64,000 bases of DNA from Brasenia schreberi (GCA_036023115.1 JAYKKT010000074.1:11747501-11811500); one strand, 5' to 3'; shown: positions 11,901 through 26,900, numbered from the stretch's first letter. The notes: generated by a model from the sequence alone, not told the origin. Numbers and translations are program-made.

Positions 11901-14900
11901 CTTTGCTTTTCAGCTTGTGTTTGGGGCTATAAGTTCACTAAGCAGCAAAATCCCACCTTTCCTCAGTTTCTAGAGTCCATCTTTTCTTTCATTTTCAGGT
12001 TATAGTTGAGGCTAGAAGTTCACTGTATGGACTGACTGGAATCAAGTTCCTCGGGCATCAATGTCTTATAATTTACAAGGCTAAGTGTGTGGAGTTAAAT
12101 GTAGTGAAAATCGGATAGAGAAGGAAAGCTATATACCCAAGGAGGAGGATGACTGATGACAAGACAGACAACCCAAAGAAAGAATCCACTATTTAAGCCT
12201 CCCTCCACTCCAAACACACACAATCATAATGAAGTTAGTTTGATATGAAACAAAAAAGCCTCAAGGTTCTGGATTATTTTGCTACATCATAGCAATAAGC
12301 TGATTTGGAAAAGGAATGTACAAATCAAAGAATGACATCAAAAAATTTTGTGATTTACTAGAAATGGAATTATATGAACCTACAATGACTTTTAAGCTTT
12401 TGCTTCTACATAATTAGTTTATGTTATCATTTTAGGATCTTGATGGTTTTGTAACCGAGCTATGCAACATCTGGCTACTATTCAGCATATTTAAACATCT
12501 GAACCGAAGATTAAGGAATATAGATAGTCAATAACCTATGGCATGTCTGTTTCAATTACACATTTAAAACTTACGAAATTCATATAATGATTCATAACAC
12601 AGGTTTAATTTTCTTATATCAAGTTGAGATTTACAATTATGGCTCCGATGGGACAGTTTTGGTGGTACAAGTCCACTTCTTTTTAAAGTAGTAATCAATG
12701 TAGCTTGCATTCTTTGAGCTGTGAAAGTTAGTCGAGCGTCAAGAATGCAACCAAGCAATCTGAGAAAAGGTGCACTGAATCACAGCATGGATGATTATGC
12801 TGTTTGAACTTTTACAAGTTTGTTTCACCTGCAATGCAGTCTTGTTGTGATTTATAATCAGAAAGACCAATGAAAATTCCGAAATTGCAGGTGAAACAAG
12901 TGTGCCCCTAATATTTTCCAAAGGTTCTTTTCCAAAATTAAATCCATTTGGAAAAGAGACGAAGAAGACGGGTATGGAAAGTGTTTACTGAAAATATGTA
13001 AGATGTTAAATAAAGTGGAAAGATTGAATAGTAGATTGTGTATAATGATCCAAGCATTTTACAAACACATGACGGTACTGGATAACAATATTACGATATT
13101 TAATCTAACAAATACAACAAGTGAATGTTCTTTCCCATGATACCAATACAAAAAGGGCTTACATGATCATGCATATGAACGTTTGCCAATACTATGTGAA
13201 AAGAAGTGCCTTACCAAATGTATATATGTGAATTCAGTGATTATTGCAACTTTTCTAGAGTTATATACATGTCTTTGTCATTGTTTGGTTCTAATACATC
13301 TCCAATATGCGTAGATTTACAGGTGAGGAGCATGGTAGTAACTCAGTCCACCCCTACAGTGCTCCTTTAAGAGAGGACGTTGCAACTAGTTCTATTATTC
13401 AATCAAGCGTGACTCTTTTTGTGCTTTGTTGCTCTTGTGCATATATAGAAGATGATAATTCCACAGTTATCGTTCAGATAACTAAGACATATTAAACGTA
13501 ACTAATGTAGTCTATAAACAATGAGAAGATAAAAAAAACATTACAATTACATATTACTTAACTAAGTGTAAGAAACAACTTAGATCAAGCTGATTATGCA
13601 CTCATTTTCTATACCATATAAATAATAACCATAAGTTCTAGAAAAGTACCATTCATTGCCAGGTTTGCGATGGCACCAGAAGCTACTCGCCGGATTGTCT
13701 CATTTTGAGATGAATCCAGAAGTAAGAGAAGTGCATCAAGTCCTCCTTCGTTGACAATCTTCTCCTGGTTTGCATCTGGGGAAAAATATTCAGGATGAGA
13801 ACTGTAAGTTGCATAAGACCTATAAATGCATATTGCTACCAAGCAGTAAAATCAATTCAGGACTGTTGAAGACTAGCTAGAATTTATATTTATGTCTTTA
13901 ATTTTGTATATTGGATAGATCAGCTCCTATTGGGATCAAATAGGAGCCGGCTGTCCTCTTAATTACTTATTAAGGGTATTTTGGTCTTTCAAGTTATAAA
14001 TCTGTAATTTAATATCCTAATTGTAATGCTGAAAGTTAGAACAGAAAATAAGAGAGAGGACGGCTGCAGAGAAAGAGGCACCGCCCCTCGAGTTTCACTT
14101 CCTTTGCTATTTTTTGATTTTCTATCATTTGGGTTGTTAGTCAACAAAGACAGACAAACTCTTGAAGTCGCTCAGTATACATATGACATTAATCTCAAAC
14201 CATGAGTCGAATAACTGAAGCTTATACAAACCGTAATGCATATTGTTCAAACATTTGCTGCATGAAAAAGGATAAAAAATGGGAAAAGCTAAAACACAAA
14301 TAATATAACCTGAAAGATAAATCATATGAAAGGGATGGAGGAATAAAATGCATGAGCATACGACTACTAGTGTTGTTCATATAAGTTTATTGCATAGTAT
14401 ATATGTATACAGCATTAACAATATGATACTAAAGCGAATTCTGAACCACAACTGTTTTCTAGTATATATCAGTTTATTGCATATCAGTTGTATATGATAC
14501 TAGCATAGTTTCTCAAAAATATGCTATGGATAACATACTGATACAGTAACATTAATCTCAAAAATATAACTGATATCCATAGTATATATGTATCAGTATG
14601 ATATCCATAGCATATTTTTGAGATTTTTTGTATTAAATAAAAAAACTATGATACATCATCTACACAACATTGTGTGTCTTACTGTTGAGCCTTTGGGATA
14701 ATTCTGAAATACAAGATAAATGTCCCATTGAGGAAAGAACTTTCACTGACAAAAATGAGTCGCCATAGGTACCTAGGTCAAAATGCATAACACTTTAAAT
14801 AAAATCTACAATGGATCACGATCAAATATGGAACCCCAAAGGATAAAAAGCTTATCCTACTAGACATATAATATACATCAGAAACAGGACTGGGGAAGCC

Positions 14901-17900
14901 ATATGACCAAAGAGGCATTTCTTGAGACATTCACTGCCATTTCAAAACCTTTTCAGAAGGTCATCCTTGACATTCTTATTCTAGTACTTCACGTCATACA
15001 TACATGAAAATATTCTCGTGTGGGAATTCCTTATAAACAACTGTAGAACATGTCTGAAAATGATTTTTTTAATAGAACAATCAAGCTACTATTATGACTA
15101 TATACACATGCATGCATATATCTATGGTCTTCCCAGCAGCAACAATAATATACTAGGGCCCACAAAGGAGAAGTTTTACTTGGGAACATTCCTTTATGAA
15201 ACTAGGAGATTCTGGTCTGTGTGCATGGAAGCGGATCAAACAAAGAAGAGTCGGTTCTGGTTTAACCATTGGAAAAAAGACCAAATAAAAGCAAGCAAGT
15301 CATAATAAAAATGCAATCAGAGTGCCACAGACAGACATGAACTGAACAACAGTCAAAGTGAAACCAAGTAAATGAGGATAACTTTACTAAACAAGGGAGC
15401 ACCTGAAACTCGAAATAAAAGGATTACCTTCTGCAGCAAGGTTTGCAACCACCTTGACAGCATGGACTTGGACATCCAAGTCATCAGATTGCAATAAAGC
15501 TAGTATTTTTTGTAGTCCCACTGTGCATGCACATACAAAAAGAAACCATTAGACCTTCTGAAAGTAGTTGTCCAGCTTTGCATTCTGACAAAAGATATGC
15601 ACTTACCTTACCTTCCTCAAATATCTTTGCCATAGTAGCTCTTTGGACAAAAATGGTGTCTCTGGATTGGTAGGGCTTAAATTTACCTGACAGATTTTCT
15701 ACTCCCCACGCAACCTTACCAGCATTCTCTTTACCATGAGACTTCATTCTCTGCATAAGGTTCCACAGTAATAAGTCAACTAATTTAGAAAGGTGGCAAC
15801 CAGTCACGGCACTTTTGCTGCAGGCATACTGCATACCTCGTAGGTGGAGCTAGTAGTCAGCATAGCATTCTTCAGCTTTAGAAGTTCATCTTCAAAGCAA
15901 TTCTTTTCCAGTACTGCATCAGAAAGCTTCTTCTGCAGTATCTCCTTTTCCTCGCTTAGATTTGCCTTCAGAAGGCAATGTTGAAAAGAAAAGGCATATT
16001 TGAAACAGTGATCCACATAATTCACTTGGCAAAACAATTATTACTAGTATGGTAAGTTGTATGAGAGCAGGGACATGTATACAGTATAATACTGAAACTG
16101 CAATTTTAGACCCATGAAGATTACTCTGGAAGATAGTAGTCCTTCATTTTCCACCCTCAGTTTCTGCATTTCTTGCAGAGCATTTTCGTGAAGCATGTGC
16201 AATTCTTTTAATTTTTTCCTCATTTCTTCCAACTCAGTTTGCTCCTGGATCTGAATAGAATCAAACATCTACCATCATAATCTAATATGATAAATCATGG
16301 TATTGCACAAAAGAAGACAGTGATCATCAAGTCAACCAGCATCACTAAGAGATGTTCTATGAGTTGGATTAAAATATTCAGACAAACTTATGATGGTATG
16401 CTATACAATTCCAGAGAGCTTATATATAGACTATGATAAAGTCCAATAGTGACACTAATAAATATATATATCAGTTAAAACCATCGAGATGTCGAAATGA
16501 TTCAAACATGATATACAGCATTCATCTCAAAAGAGATTTGATGCATGGGAAGAGAAAACTTACCATAAATGAAGATAGTATACCAAGATAGTTCATCAAC
16601 TCTGCTAAATACAATAATAACCATAACTACAGAAAGTCTGACGCAATTTACATGGAGGTACACATATTTATGTACTTGTTTAGTACTAATACATGCATGT
16701 GGTTCAATAGAAGGGAAACACAAGCAAGAAACATTAGAAAAGAGAAACCAGAAAATGATTTTCTATCTTTATATCTGACAAGAACAGGAAACAAGAGTGT
16801 AAGTGATAATTTTGCCACCTAAGTATAACGAATCCTTTTCCTGCAGACTGAAGTAGTCTTCAAGTATGCAAAAGTAGAAAATTAGGAAAAAGAGGGCAAT
16901 AGAAGGCACCAATAATATTACTTCAACAGTTTCCTACAATGATTAAGTGAGTCATTAACTACAGTATTAAATGTTAGATTTTTTCCAGCTCTGCCTATGG
17001 TAAGAATCTACTCTTCCGTAGGTCTTGATCCTAGATAAAGGACGGGAGTCACTAGCTGACAACCAGCATACGTTTTTTTGGATCTTTTACTAAGTGCGTG
17101 ATCTTTCCAGCTATACACCGGATTAATCCAACTCTCAAGTTGACTAATCATGAGATACACTGGTTCAATCCGAACTTTGTTAATAGTAAGGTGTTTCTAA
17201 GGTGGTGCAACTCGATCCGGTTTTCTTCTTCTTAAGAAAGAATGCCGGAAAGTGGGTCTCAATGTTGTGTTCTTGCATTCACATTTTTCAGAAATTATAT
17301 GTTATGCTCCTGTTATTCTTTCATTGAGACTCTTTTATGGGATTTAATAGATACTCTTGTCCAAGCATTAAAGCCAACGTCACCCAGGTTTGTTAAGTGT
17401 TGCTGTATCAAATAGGAACCCAGTTGCAACACTGCCAAGAATACGAAAAAAAGTGCATGCATTTAGTAGTTGGCAGACAGAAGTTAAGTAGTGGTGGTAA
17501 CCTTTGACTTAACAATTAACATCCTTACCAGTACCAGATAGCAAATTTCTTTGCCAAGTAACATTCTAAGCACTTTAATAAATACTTAAATAGCAAATAT
17601 CTTGCTCTTACTATAGTCTTCTCCTCAAACAGATTGCCATCATAATGCTCTGTTCTGCCACTTTCTTCAATTTGTCCTACAGTTTGTAGTCAGCAGCCAA
17701 GATTTATTTCATACATATAAGATTATGATCTATGTACAGTTAGTGTGTCCTTCACAGGTATATGGGACCAAACATAATTTCAGTTTCCTTTTAAAATCAT
17801 CCTTTTAGAGATGGTTTAAACTTATTCGGCGTGTTCCATTCAGGTAGTTACTGCACAAACATAAGGAAATTACCCCATGCAGGTGTACGTATATGATACC

Positions 17901-20900
17901 CAATACGAGGCAGAATATAAGTGACTCAATCTGTAGTTCTTCCAGACCTTATACTTTATGCATAGAAATACATTGTGCCACTAAAATTTAAGTTCCACTT
18001 CAAATTGTTTAGTAAATAATTATCAAACCATATTTCAGAACTATATATTACATATGATATAATTTTTGTTTCAAATTTTTTATTTTCAGTATTCATACAA
18101 ATACCTCATATAGGATGATAAAATTAATCATAACAGAAAATTAGATTTAAGCTCCAAATGTTGTGTTTTGGGAGGGGGTCCGAAGCCTCACACACACACA
18201 CACACACGTATACATGCATCCCACGGGAACCGAACTCCTATCAGTATCAAGGGCATCAGAGCGCCCTGCTTGTGGAGCTAATGCTCTGGGTGCAAGCTCC
18301 ATCGACTTTTTGGGTACTCTCCTATCTGCAGTATTTGCATCTGACATACAGAAAGATACTCGAAAGCAAAAGAAAAGAGCAACATAGAACTTGCCTTTCT
18401 TGATGATTCTTGGTCAGTGGAACGTTTCATGGACAAAAGTTCCTTTTGCAAGCTATTGGAATTTGTGCGTTCATCTTCAAGTTGCTGAACCAAATCTGAG
18501 AATTTAACTTGATAAAATTGTGTTGTACCAGCAAGTACCTTCTGACATGCAGAGATTTCAAGACGAACCAACTGGACCAAAGGAAGGGAGGGAAACTCAC
18601 AAAGTTCAGAATTACTGCATCATCTGATAATGAGATTACCTCCACACAATAAGCAATTAAAGTTTGGAATCGAAAAAGAAATTGAGAAGATAAGAAATGC
18701 GATTGAAACAATTAATTGCTGCCATTGCTGATTTGGACATTATTAAGGAGCTCTCATTTAATGAATGATCCCAAATGCATGTCGCTGTGGAAGTTGACTG
18801 GGAGCTCACTTGAGGCTAAATGTAATGAAGGCTTCAGCTTCTTTAAGAACCGGCATCATCAGAATATCACATATATATTTAATTTGAAGTTTTTCTTCAA
18901 ACAAGGGGGTGTCGTTGAGGACCCTCTCGCCTCAGACAACAAAATCTACCAATGGAGCAGTTATTGTCTTTGCAGGGACATAGTTGTGTGTATTTGTGTT
19001 CGTGTGCATCATGAAAATCAGGCCTGTATCCCTATTACATGAGTCTGTGAAATGATAATTAGTGGTTCATCATATGATAATAGGCATTTAGTTTGTGCAT
19101 GCAGAAGTACAGTTTCTAAAATTTGTTTAATCATAAGCACATAGACTACAAAAAAGAATTAAGACCACTTGAATATTGACATGAATTAAGGGTTCCTGAA
19201 ATATTGTCAACAAATTACTTTGTTTATTAATATTTAAAGAAACAAGAAAGACGTCTAAACTTAGCTATTTCAAATTCAAGCAGATACACTTACATCAATT
19301 AATTTCTTATCCTGCACCTCCACATTCCCAGTTCCAAGTTGTTCTTCCCTAACAAAACCGTTTTGCAGTGTAAGGCAATCTATTTGAGGATCACATAGGA
19401 TAGATGGTTCATTGGCATGCTTCTGCATCTCTAACTGCATCTCCACCTACAGAGTTTTATATCACAAATATAGGGCATGAGATATAAAATCGAGAAAGGG
19501 TTAAATTTTCAACCACAAAGTCAACAGTATATGGGCATTTGTCATTCACAAGTCGAACAAATCTGTCAAGATTCAGTAGAAAGTTAGGCATCCACAACTT
19601 TGCAGCACCTGGTTACCTCCTATTATAGGTGAATGTATGAAAGTGGATTTCCAGAAACTTGAGAAAGGAAGAACTTGTGCAAGTGCTGATTAACTCCATT
19701 CTCGAGTCTCACTCACCCCATCGGTTGCCTCCCAATGGGTGTTTGAGAGTTGCTAGACCGACAGAAGGAATGCCTGCTAAAGGGAAATAGATTGTCTTCT
19801 CTAAGGAAAGATTCTACTAACCAAAAATGTGGAACAGCCTCCCTGAATAGAACGAGATTGCATGTAGCCAATCGGGCTAGTGTGTATGAGGCATGGTGTG
19901 GGTTGGTTTTTGTTTTGGTAACCTTTCCTGATCAGGTTTTCTGCAAAATGAGTTGCAACTCACTTTGAGGAGTGTCCCGTGACTATTGATGACAGAGCAT
20001 TTTTATGACCCCTTGGCACTTTGACTATATGCTGATGAAAGTGGACCCCAGGATTATTGAAAAACAGGATGGGCCTCAAAACCTGGATAAATCATTTTGA
20101 TGGTCCAGTAACTGATTACATATATCTGCTTTTGTAGTAGGTTTTCTCTTGTATCCAATAAGCTTAATAGAGGTCGTGATTGGATATCCAAGCACCTTGA
20201 GAGAGTTCCTTGTCATTGGAGAGAGTAGGGGCTCAAGTCAATAATAGTATTTGAGAAAAATCATAAACGACTGATGTTTCAAATAACAAAAATCAAGTAT
20301 GAAGTTAGAAATTAAAGAAATAGCAGAGCAGAGTCTTTCCTGCAATCCATGAATCCCAATATGAAAGATTGTACATTGACTTCACTATTTGCATAAAGAG
20401 TATGTACACAATAAGGTCATAACTAACTTGTTATGGAAAAATGGAAAGAAAACAATAATGAAAGAAATGGACATATCTGAGAAAAAAAAGGATGAAAATG
20501 GTAGACAAAATTGAATCTTCAGCTGAACCCTACATCTAACACGTTCAGCTTTTGTGACAAGACATGTCATAGACAAAAATTAAGGCACAATATTTATTAG
20601 TTCACTTACTATTTTTGTTCCTATTAAATAGAGAAGTTTCTAATGAACTGTTTCACTTTCTGATCTTTCATCATTTAGATTATTTGAAAGAAGAAAATCT
20701 CAGTCATGCATAATTAGGGTTAACGTTTGAGTTTTCAATGTGCATTTTGCATTATTATTACAATATAAATTAAGGAAAATAATTATGAAATTATTTACAA
20801 ACTTAGTACAAAACTATGTTGATGGTAGCACTTAACATGGTCTATATGAAAAGTTGCCAGTCGATCATGATTTTTCCAAAACACTGACCAGCTGAGAAAA

Positions 20901-23900
20901 TCTTCTTATTTGAACAATGTTCCTGATGAAATGTAGATGAAGAGCACAGCTACTAGGATGAGGAACGGTTCCAATTAATGGTAGTCTTGGACAAACTGAC
21001 ATTGTATAGAAGAGGTTCCCATGGGATTTCACTCTTTCAATAATAGACATTTGTAATTTGGAGAATTTCAACTCAACCATAAGCAGGTAGCTGTACGATG
21101 AGCAGAAGAACTCTTTTAGGGACCTCAGTACTGGAAGATCTCACTAGTTTATCAATGATTGTAACTTAGTGGACTTGGGCATTCAGGAGCAAAACCTTTT
21201 CTAGCTCAGATAGCAATCTCACTTGCCCAAGGAAACTGGTTTACGTGATGCATATTATAGTTTTACTTTTAATACCAATTCTCAAAGAATCATCACTCAC
21301 TGCATGATGGATTACATTCCACCGCAGCTTGATTCCATTCCTGCTGGGGTTCACACATGGTTTCAAGAGAGACCACTTTAAGTATGAATCATACATGAGA
21401 GCAGTTCATGTCTCAAAGATCGCATGGGAAACATGTAGGCATTATAAAGGTGAACGCAAAATGCAATAGGATATGGACAAACTCATCCTTGTTAGGTGCC
21501 AGCTAATCAGTTGAGCTGAAGTGGCAGTTGTGCTCAAACATCTTAGAGAAAGGTTTTGAGAAGAAACTCTAAGATGCCTACAAGCAATACAAGGAATGGC
21601 TAATTCGCTGTAATGAGAAGAATAGAAAAAACCTCTTCCTGAAAATGACTGTGAAAAATAAGTACCCTTGTCAGCGTCTGGCTATATCTCACATAAGAAT
21701 TTAGTGTCTTAAGTTCCATACTTTCACCAAACCACATAATTTGTATTTAAATGTAACAACATGATAGATGGTTCATAAAGAAATAAAATTCTTAGGGACA
21801 ACAATCCATTAGAGGAAATACCCTGATCTGCCTCAAGCTCAGTTGAAGGCTTTCAAGTTCTTCACACATAAGATGATGCCTCTCCCTCTGAATATTTAGG
21901 TCAGATAAAACGTGATTAAATTGTTCTTCCAGGAAGTGCTTCTCTTGCATAGATGACTGCAAAAAAAAAGGCTAGATAATAAAGCTGAAAGCATAAAAAT
22001 GATGACAAAATGTCATAAATTAGGATGTCAGTGCGCACTTCAGAAATCACCACAAGGTTCTTTTGTGTTTCAGTCAAACGAAGCTCATACTCCTTAAGCT
22101 TATTCTCCATTTCTTTCTTCTCTACGTCCCTTGATTTCTTTCCCCTCTCATTTTCAGCAGTAAGGTAATCAAGCCGCAATTCTAGTTTTCGACAGAGGGC
22201 TTCATAATCAAACTCTTCCCTCAGCTTCACCACATTTTCTATTTTCATTGCCTGAAGCACATAACAGCGAATACACTATGTAAAGTGTGATAAACATAAG
22301 AACAAACATCATGAAAGAGATACTTTTCTACAATCAAATGATGCATAAATATAAAATTAATCAGGCACCTTTTCACGTACAAATTACACAGAAGCAGATC
22401 GAAACCACATAACTTGGTAACGGCATGGATAATAGAGATTTTCTCTCATGTAATTTGTTGACTTTTCTAGTTAGATTCAATAACAGTTTATTCTCATTTG
22501 AACATTTGATATCAATGTTGTAAATATCGTATCGGACCCTCTATCACATGGGGTACCAATACACCTGTATCGTACGATACAGTACAGGAGTTTTAAAAAT
22601 TATTTTCTAAAAATAATTAAAAACATTAAAATGTTTAAAAAATTTGTGAAAAAAAATCTGCAACTTGCACCATACCAAGAGACAACGAATTCAACGTCAA
22701 CAACAACAACAACAACAACTAAGCCTTTTCCCATACTAGACGGGGTCGGCTACATGGATTCTTTGTTTCCACAGATCCCTATCGTGTGCCATGTTAGCAG
22801 TTAACTCCCAATAAGCTAGATCATTCTTTATTGTTTCTTTCCAACACTTTTGTGGTCGTCCTCTACCTCTTTTAATACTTTCCAAATTTAGTTTTTCTAA
22901 CCTTCTTACAGGTTCTTCTTTTAATCTTCTTTCTATATGTCCAAACCATCTTAAACGATGTTCTCTCATTTTATCCTCTATTTGTGCCACTCCTAATTTG
23001 TTTCTAATAACCTCATTATGTATACGGTCTTTTCTTGTATGACCACTCATCCATCTCAACATCTTCATTTCTGTCACAGACATCTTTTGTACATGTTGAT
23101 GATTAACTGCCCAACACTCAGAACCATAAAACATGGCAGGCCTAATTGCTGCTCTATAATATTTACCTTTTAATTTTAATGGTATCTTCTTATCACAAAG
23201 AATACCTGATGCTCCTCTCCATTTTAACCAACCAGCATTAATTCTATGTGTAACATCTCCATCAATTCTTCCATCACTTTGAAAAATTGACCCTAGGTAT
23301 TTAAAACTTTCCTTTTGGGGAATACAATGTGTGCCAATTTTAATTTCTATGTCCTCTTAAGTAGCCAAATGATCAAACTTACATTCCATATATTCTGTCT
23401 TTGTTCTACTAAGTCGGAGGCCTTTGTTTTCTAATGTTTCTCTCCATAGTTCCAATTTTCTATTAACTTTTTCCTTAGACTCCTCCACTAATACAATGTC
23501 ATCTGCAAATAACATACACCAAGGTACTTCATCTTGACAACGAATTCAACGTCAGAACAAATTAAATCACATGCATACATCAGTCTCGGGTCTCATTTTG
23601 AAACTTAGGATAAATCATTATTAATGAATGTAGAATAAATGTGGGATTTTTAGAGAGAAAAGAGTTTGTCTTTAAGAGAGGAGTAAAAGAAGCTGTCTTA
23701 GAGGGGTTTAAACACACTCAACCTTTTATTTATTTTTTTAAATATGTTTTTTTTAAACTGATGGTGTATTGTACGATACAATACCCATACGTATCACAGT
23801 GTATCGTACAATACATTGTGATACGGGTGCAATACATGTCTATTGCGATACATGTACCTAAATCGTATCGGTTCAGATACCGATACACCCGTATCATGTA

Positions 23901-26900
23901 TCGTTAGATACAATACGATATTTATAACATTGTTTCATATTGATGAACTTGGCCTACAGACATAGAACTCTTAAAATTAGAACAGGAATAGCTTTAGAAT
24001 AAATAGCCAATGCGCTCCCTAACCCAAAATTATCTTCCAAAGAAAGTAAATTAGAATTCAAAAAGCATTTGTATAGCAGCCACTAGAGGTTTTCAGAAAT
24101 CATTTAAGGTGAGTGGTTAGCTAGCTCACTCCATAATAAAAAATAGAAACAAAAAACAAGCCTTCTTCCACACCTAGTTGAGATGGCTACACGAATTCTA
24201 AATTCAGTTGAGCTTGATCTCTTGTCGTGTTCACATTTAACTTTATAATAGCAGTATCTTGTTAGTTACGTTCACATCAAAGATCCATATATGCCAAAAC
24301 CACCTTAAGTGTAAACGTCTCATTTTTTATTCTATTGGTATCACAAGAAATTCTTGTTTCTATTTACCTCATTAAAGATCCAGTCTTTATTTGTGTAGCC
24401 ACACATACACCTCAACATATTCATTTCTACAACATATATTTATGCATATTCTTAGAACCATCAAGCACTGCAATTTGAGTAGCATCCTTTAACTTTCATG
24501 GTTGTAGACAGAGTTGATTTCCAACTACACGTTTCTGTTTTTTGCTTTTTCTTCAGAAGTTCATTGATTTTCTTGGAAAACAAAAAAAATGAAGGATAAT
24601 TGCAAGACTGATCGAACAGGTAGAGTACTGAGAGAAATGACGCAGGTTATAGTAGAGGTCATGTGGTTGCATCAATTGCTTGGAGATATGGCTGTTCTTT
24701 ACATCTATAGTTTTACGTTGCTCATATTGCAATTCATATGGCCAACCAAATCAGGAGACAACCTAAAAATTGGTTTCAGATTTTCATCACCTAAATCGTG
24801 ATAGTTCCATTGTACCATCATGAGTTTGAGAGGCAGAGCGAAAGTAGTATCTGGTTTAATGCAAATAAAGATTGTTAGTGGTGCTTTCAAATATTGTCTA
24901 CAGGATGCGGATGTTTTAGATAACTTTTAGCTCCTTTTCTAGAACCTAATACAGGGGTTAACCGTTAAACCATTGCATTCTCATCTTTGATTAAGAAAGC
25001 CTCCAGTAGTTGTGCTTCTTTTTTGTAACTCAAAGAATCCTTTTTTTTTCAACCACATAAGGATGTGGAAATAATGGCACCAGCTTCAAGACTGGCATAT
25101 AGACAGTCAAAGAACAAGTACACAAAGTTTACTTGACAAACAATGCAAGATGATGATGAAATGACCTATTATGTTTGATAAAGCTCTTATACCTTCTAAC
25201 AAGTTAAAGTCACACTAACGTGCGTAAGACAATAAGGCAAAGAAATTGCCAAAGAGATGATAGAAAACAAGGTGGATATAGAACACAGTTAACCTGATTA
25301 CTGCAAGACTGAAAAGAATATAGAGTTTACAATAAAGCAATATCTCACATCGTAGCTAGAAGTATAACTAGAAATGATAAAATTTAGGTCTCAAATAAAT
25401 CAAAAAGATGTCTCAAATAAATCAAAAAGATCTAGCGTTTCATTTTCCAATGTCTATCAACAATACCATTTTGCTAGGCGAGCTGGTATTTAGACAGGGC
25501 CCAACCAAATCTGCATGCCATGAGTATCAAACTTGTGACCTTTAACTTGAAGGTTATTTTAGTTGGCCATCATTACCAACACACAGTTTTCCCCAAAAAC
25601 CGCCCAACATTTTTCATAATGTTAGAAATGCATTTAGTTTTCATCCATGAATCTCATTGACTTAGTGGTTTAGTAAGGATAAGGTAAATGGAAGAATGCA
25701 TTTTATTTAATAGAGCCAGGTTCTATTCTAACAATATCTGAAAAAGTCTGCTTTTCACTATGTCAAAAACTTGAGGTGCACTCTTTAGAATTCCCAAAAC
25801 TACTAATATAGTTCTGGACACTTCATCAAAACATTTTATTTAATAATTAAAACCATGCATCTAACTAATGCTCCCCAAAAACATAAATGAATACAATGGG
25901 TACAATCCAAAGAGAATCGTACAAGGAAAAAAGTGAAAAGTCTTAAATAAATACATGTGACGTTTACATCATGTTATTTAATCAAAATAAAAATGGAAAA
26001 CCTAAGCTCACCCTCTGCCCAAACATGAGCGTGCTCGTAGTTTCTCCAATGTATCTTCCAGAAGGACCAATTGTTACAATAAGTGAGGTCCTAGCTGAAC
26101 CTACAGAATAAGACACCAAGGATATGTAAATATAATTGAGAGCAACCAAGAAATAACATTGCGTGCTGCAAGGAAAGACTCGTCTGGCTAAAGTAGTACA
26201 GAAATTGTAAAACTATCATCTTATGGTTGTCAACCACTGAACTATATGCAAGTTAAGCAGTCCACTCCTAACTAAGCTTAAAATCCAACCGTCACGGATG
26301 TTAACACTATGTCTTTTCATATGCTCTCCCAGTGGATGGAGAATGCACTAAACATAAGGGACAAAGTTTATGCTGGAGACCAAAATAATTATCATGGGCC
26401 ATTTCCTTCCCCAACATAAAGTGTAAAGCAACCCACGCTGTTGCCAACACAAACTTTATCACTAAAACACAATTTACCACCTTAACACAATAGACCAAAC
26501 TAGTCAATCTAGTTAACATGAATCAAATCCTCCAAATTTCCAGCCCTTTGAAGTTTTGTGGTTAATCCCAAAGCAAAAAACTAGAAATCAAGTAATTATG
26601 AGAGACTTCAAATGAACTTCGGTTGTACCACCAAAAGAATCACGAAGCAATCTTGTGAGCTTGGAATCCCTTGTAGGTATATGTGGACTATTTTCAGCAA
26701 TCGCATTGATACACTTTCCAAGGGAAGTGAGAGAAAGATTTATAGATTTAGCCTCTTCAAGTGTATGGCCTTCACCACCTGCATGGTGAAAAAAAAATGG
26801 CAAAAGGATATGAGCATGACAGATTTCAGGAAGAAGGAAATCCTAGTAGAAAACTATTAATGCGTGTGAATTGACTTCTTTGATTAAATTGGATTTCAAG

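Larger units (their letters stand above)
6585..15750 (-). other. ARK1: ARK1 exons 16-22: linker and armadillo repeats
   Basis: Exon 16 is the linker ending [10 protein letters not shown]. Exons 17-22 encode helical armadillo repeats. They begin [20 protein letters not shown], then [11 protein letters not shown], and then repeat the signatures [18 protein letters not shown] and [11 protein letters not shown]. The C-terminus is [15 protein letters not shown] and ends STYA. Exons 17-21 all end in phase 1, giving one-repeat-per-exon modules of 93-135 bp, which suits tandem armadillo evolution. Two potential donors lie side by side at the end of exon 16: using the second (exon end 15607) would shift the frame, so 15612 is preferred. 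Confidence 0.92.
15837..22251 (-). other. ARK1: ARK1 exons 9-15: neck and coiled-coil stalk
   Basis: Exon 9 starts [20 protein letters not shown], the conserved neck after the motor. Exons 10-15 are rich in Glu, Lys, Leu and Gln with heptad-like spacing (for example [38 protein letters not shown] and [17 protein letters not shown]), as expected for a dimerising stalk. All these junctions are phase 0 except exon 12 to 13. The stalk is the least conserved part of ARK proteins, so an additional small exon in the introns at 19447-21821 or 18572-19293 cannot be excluded. Confidence 0.8.
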
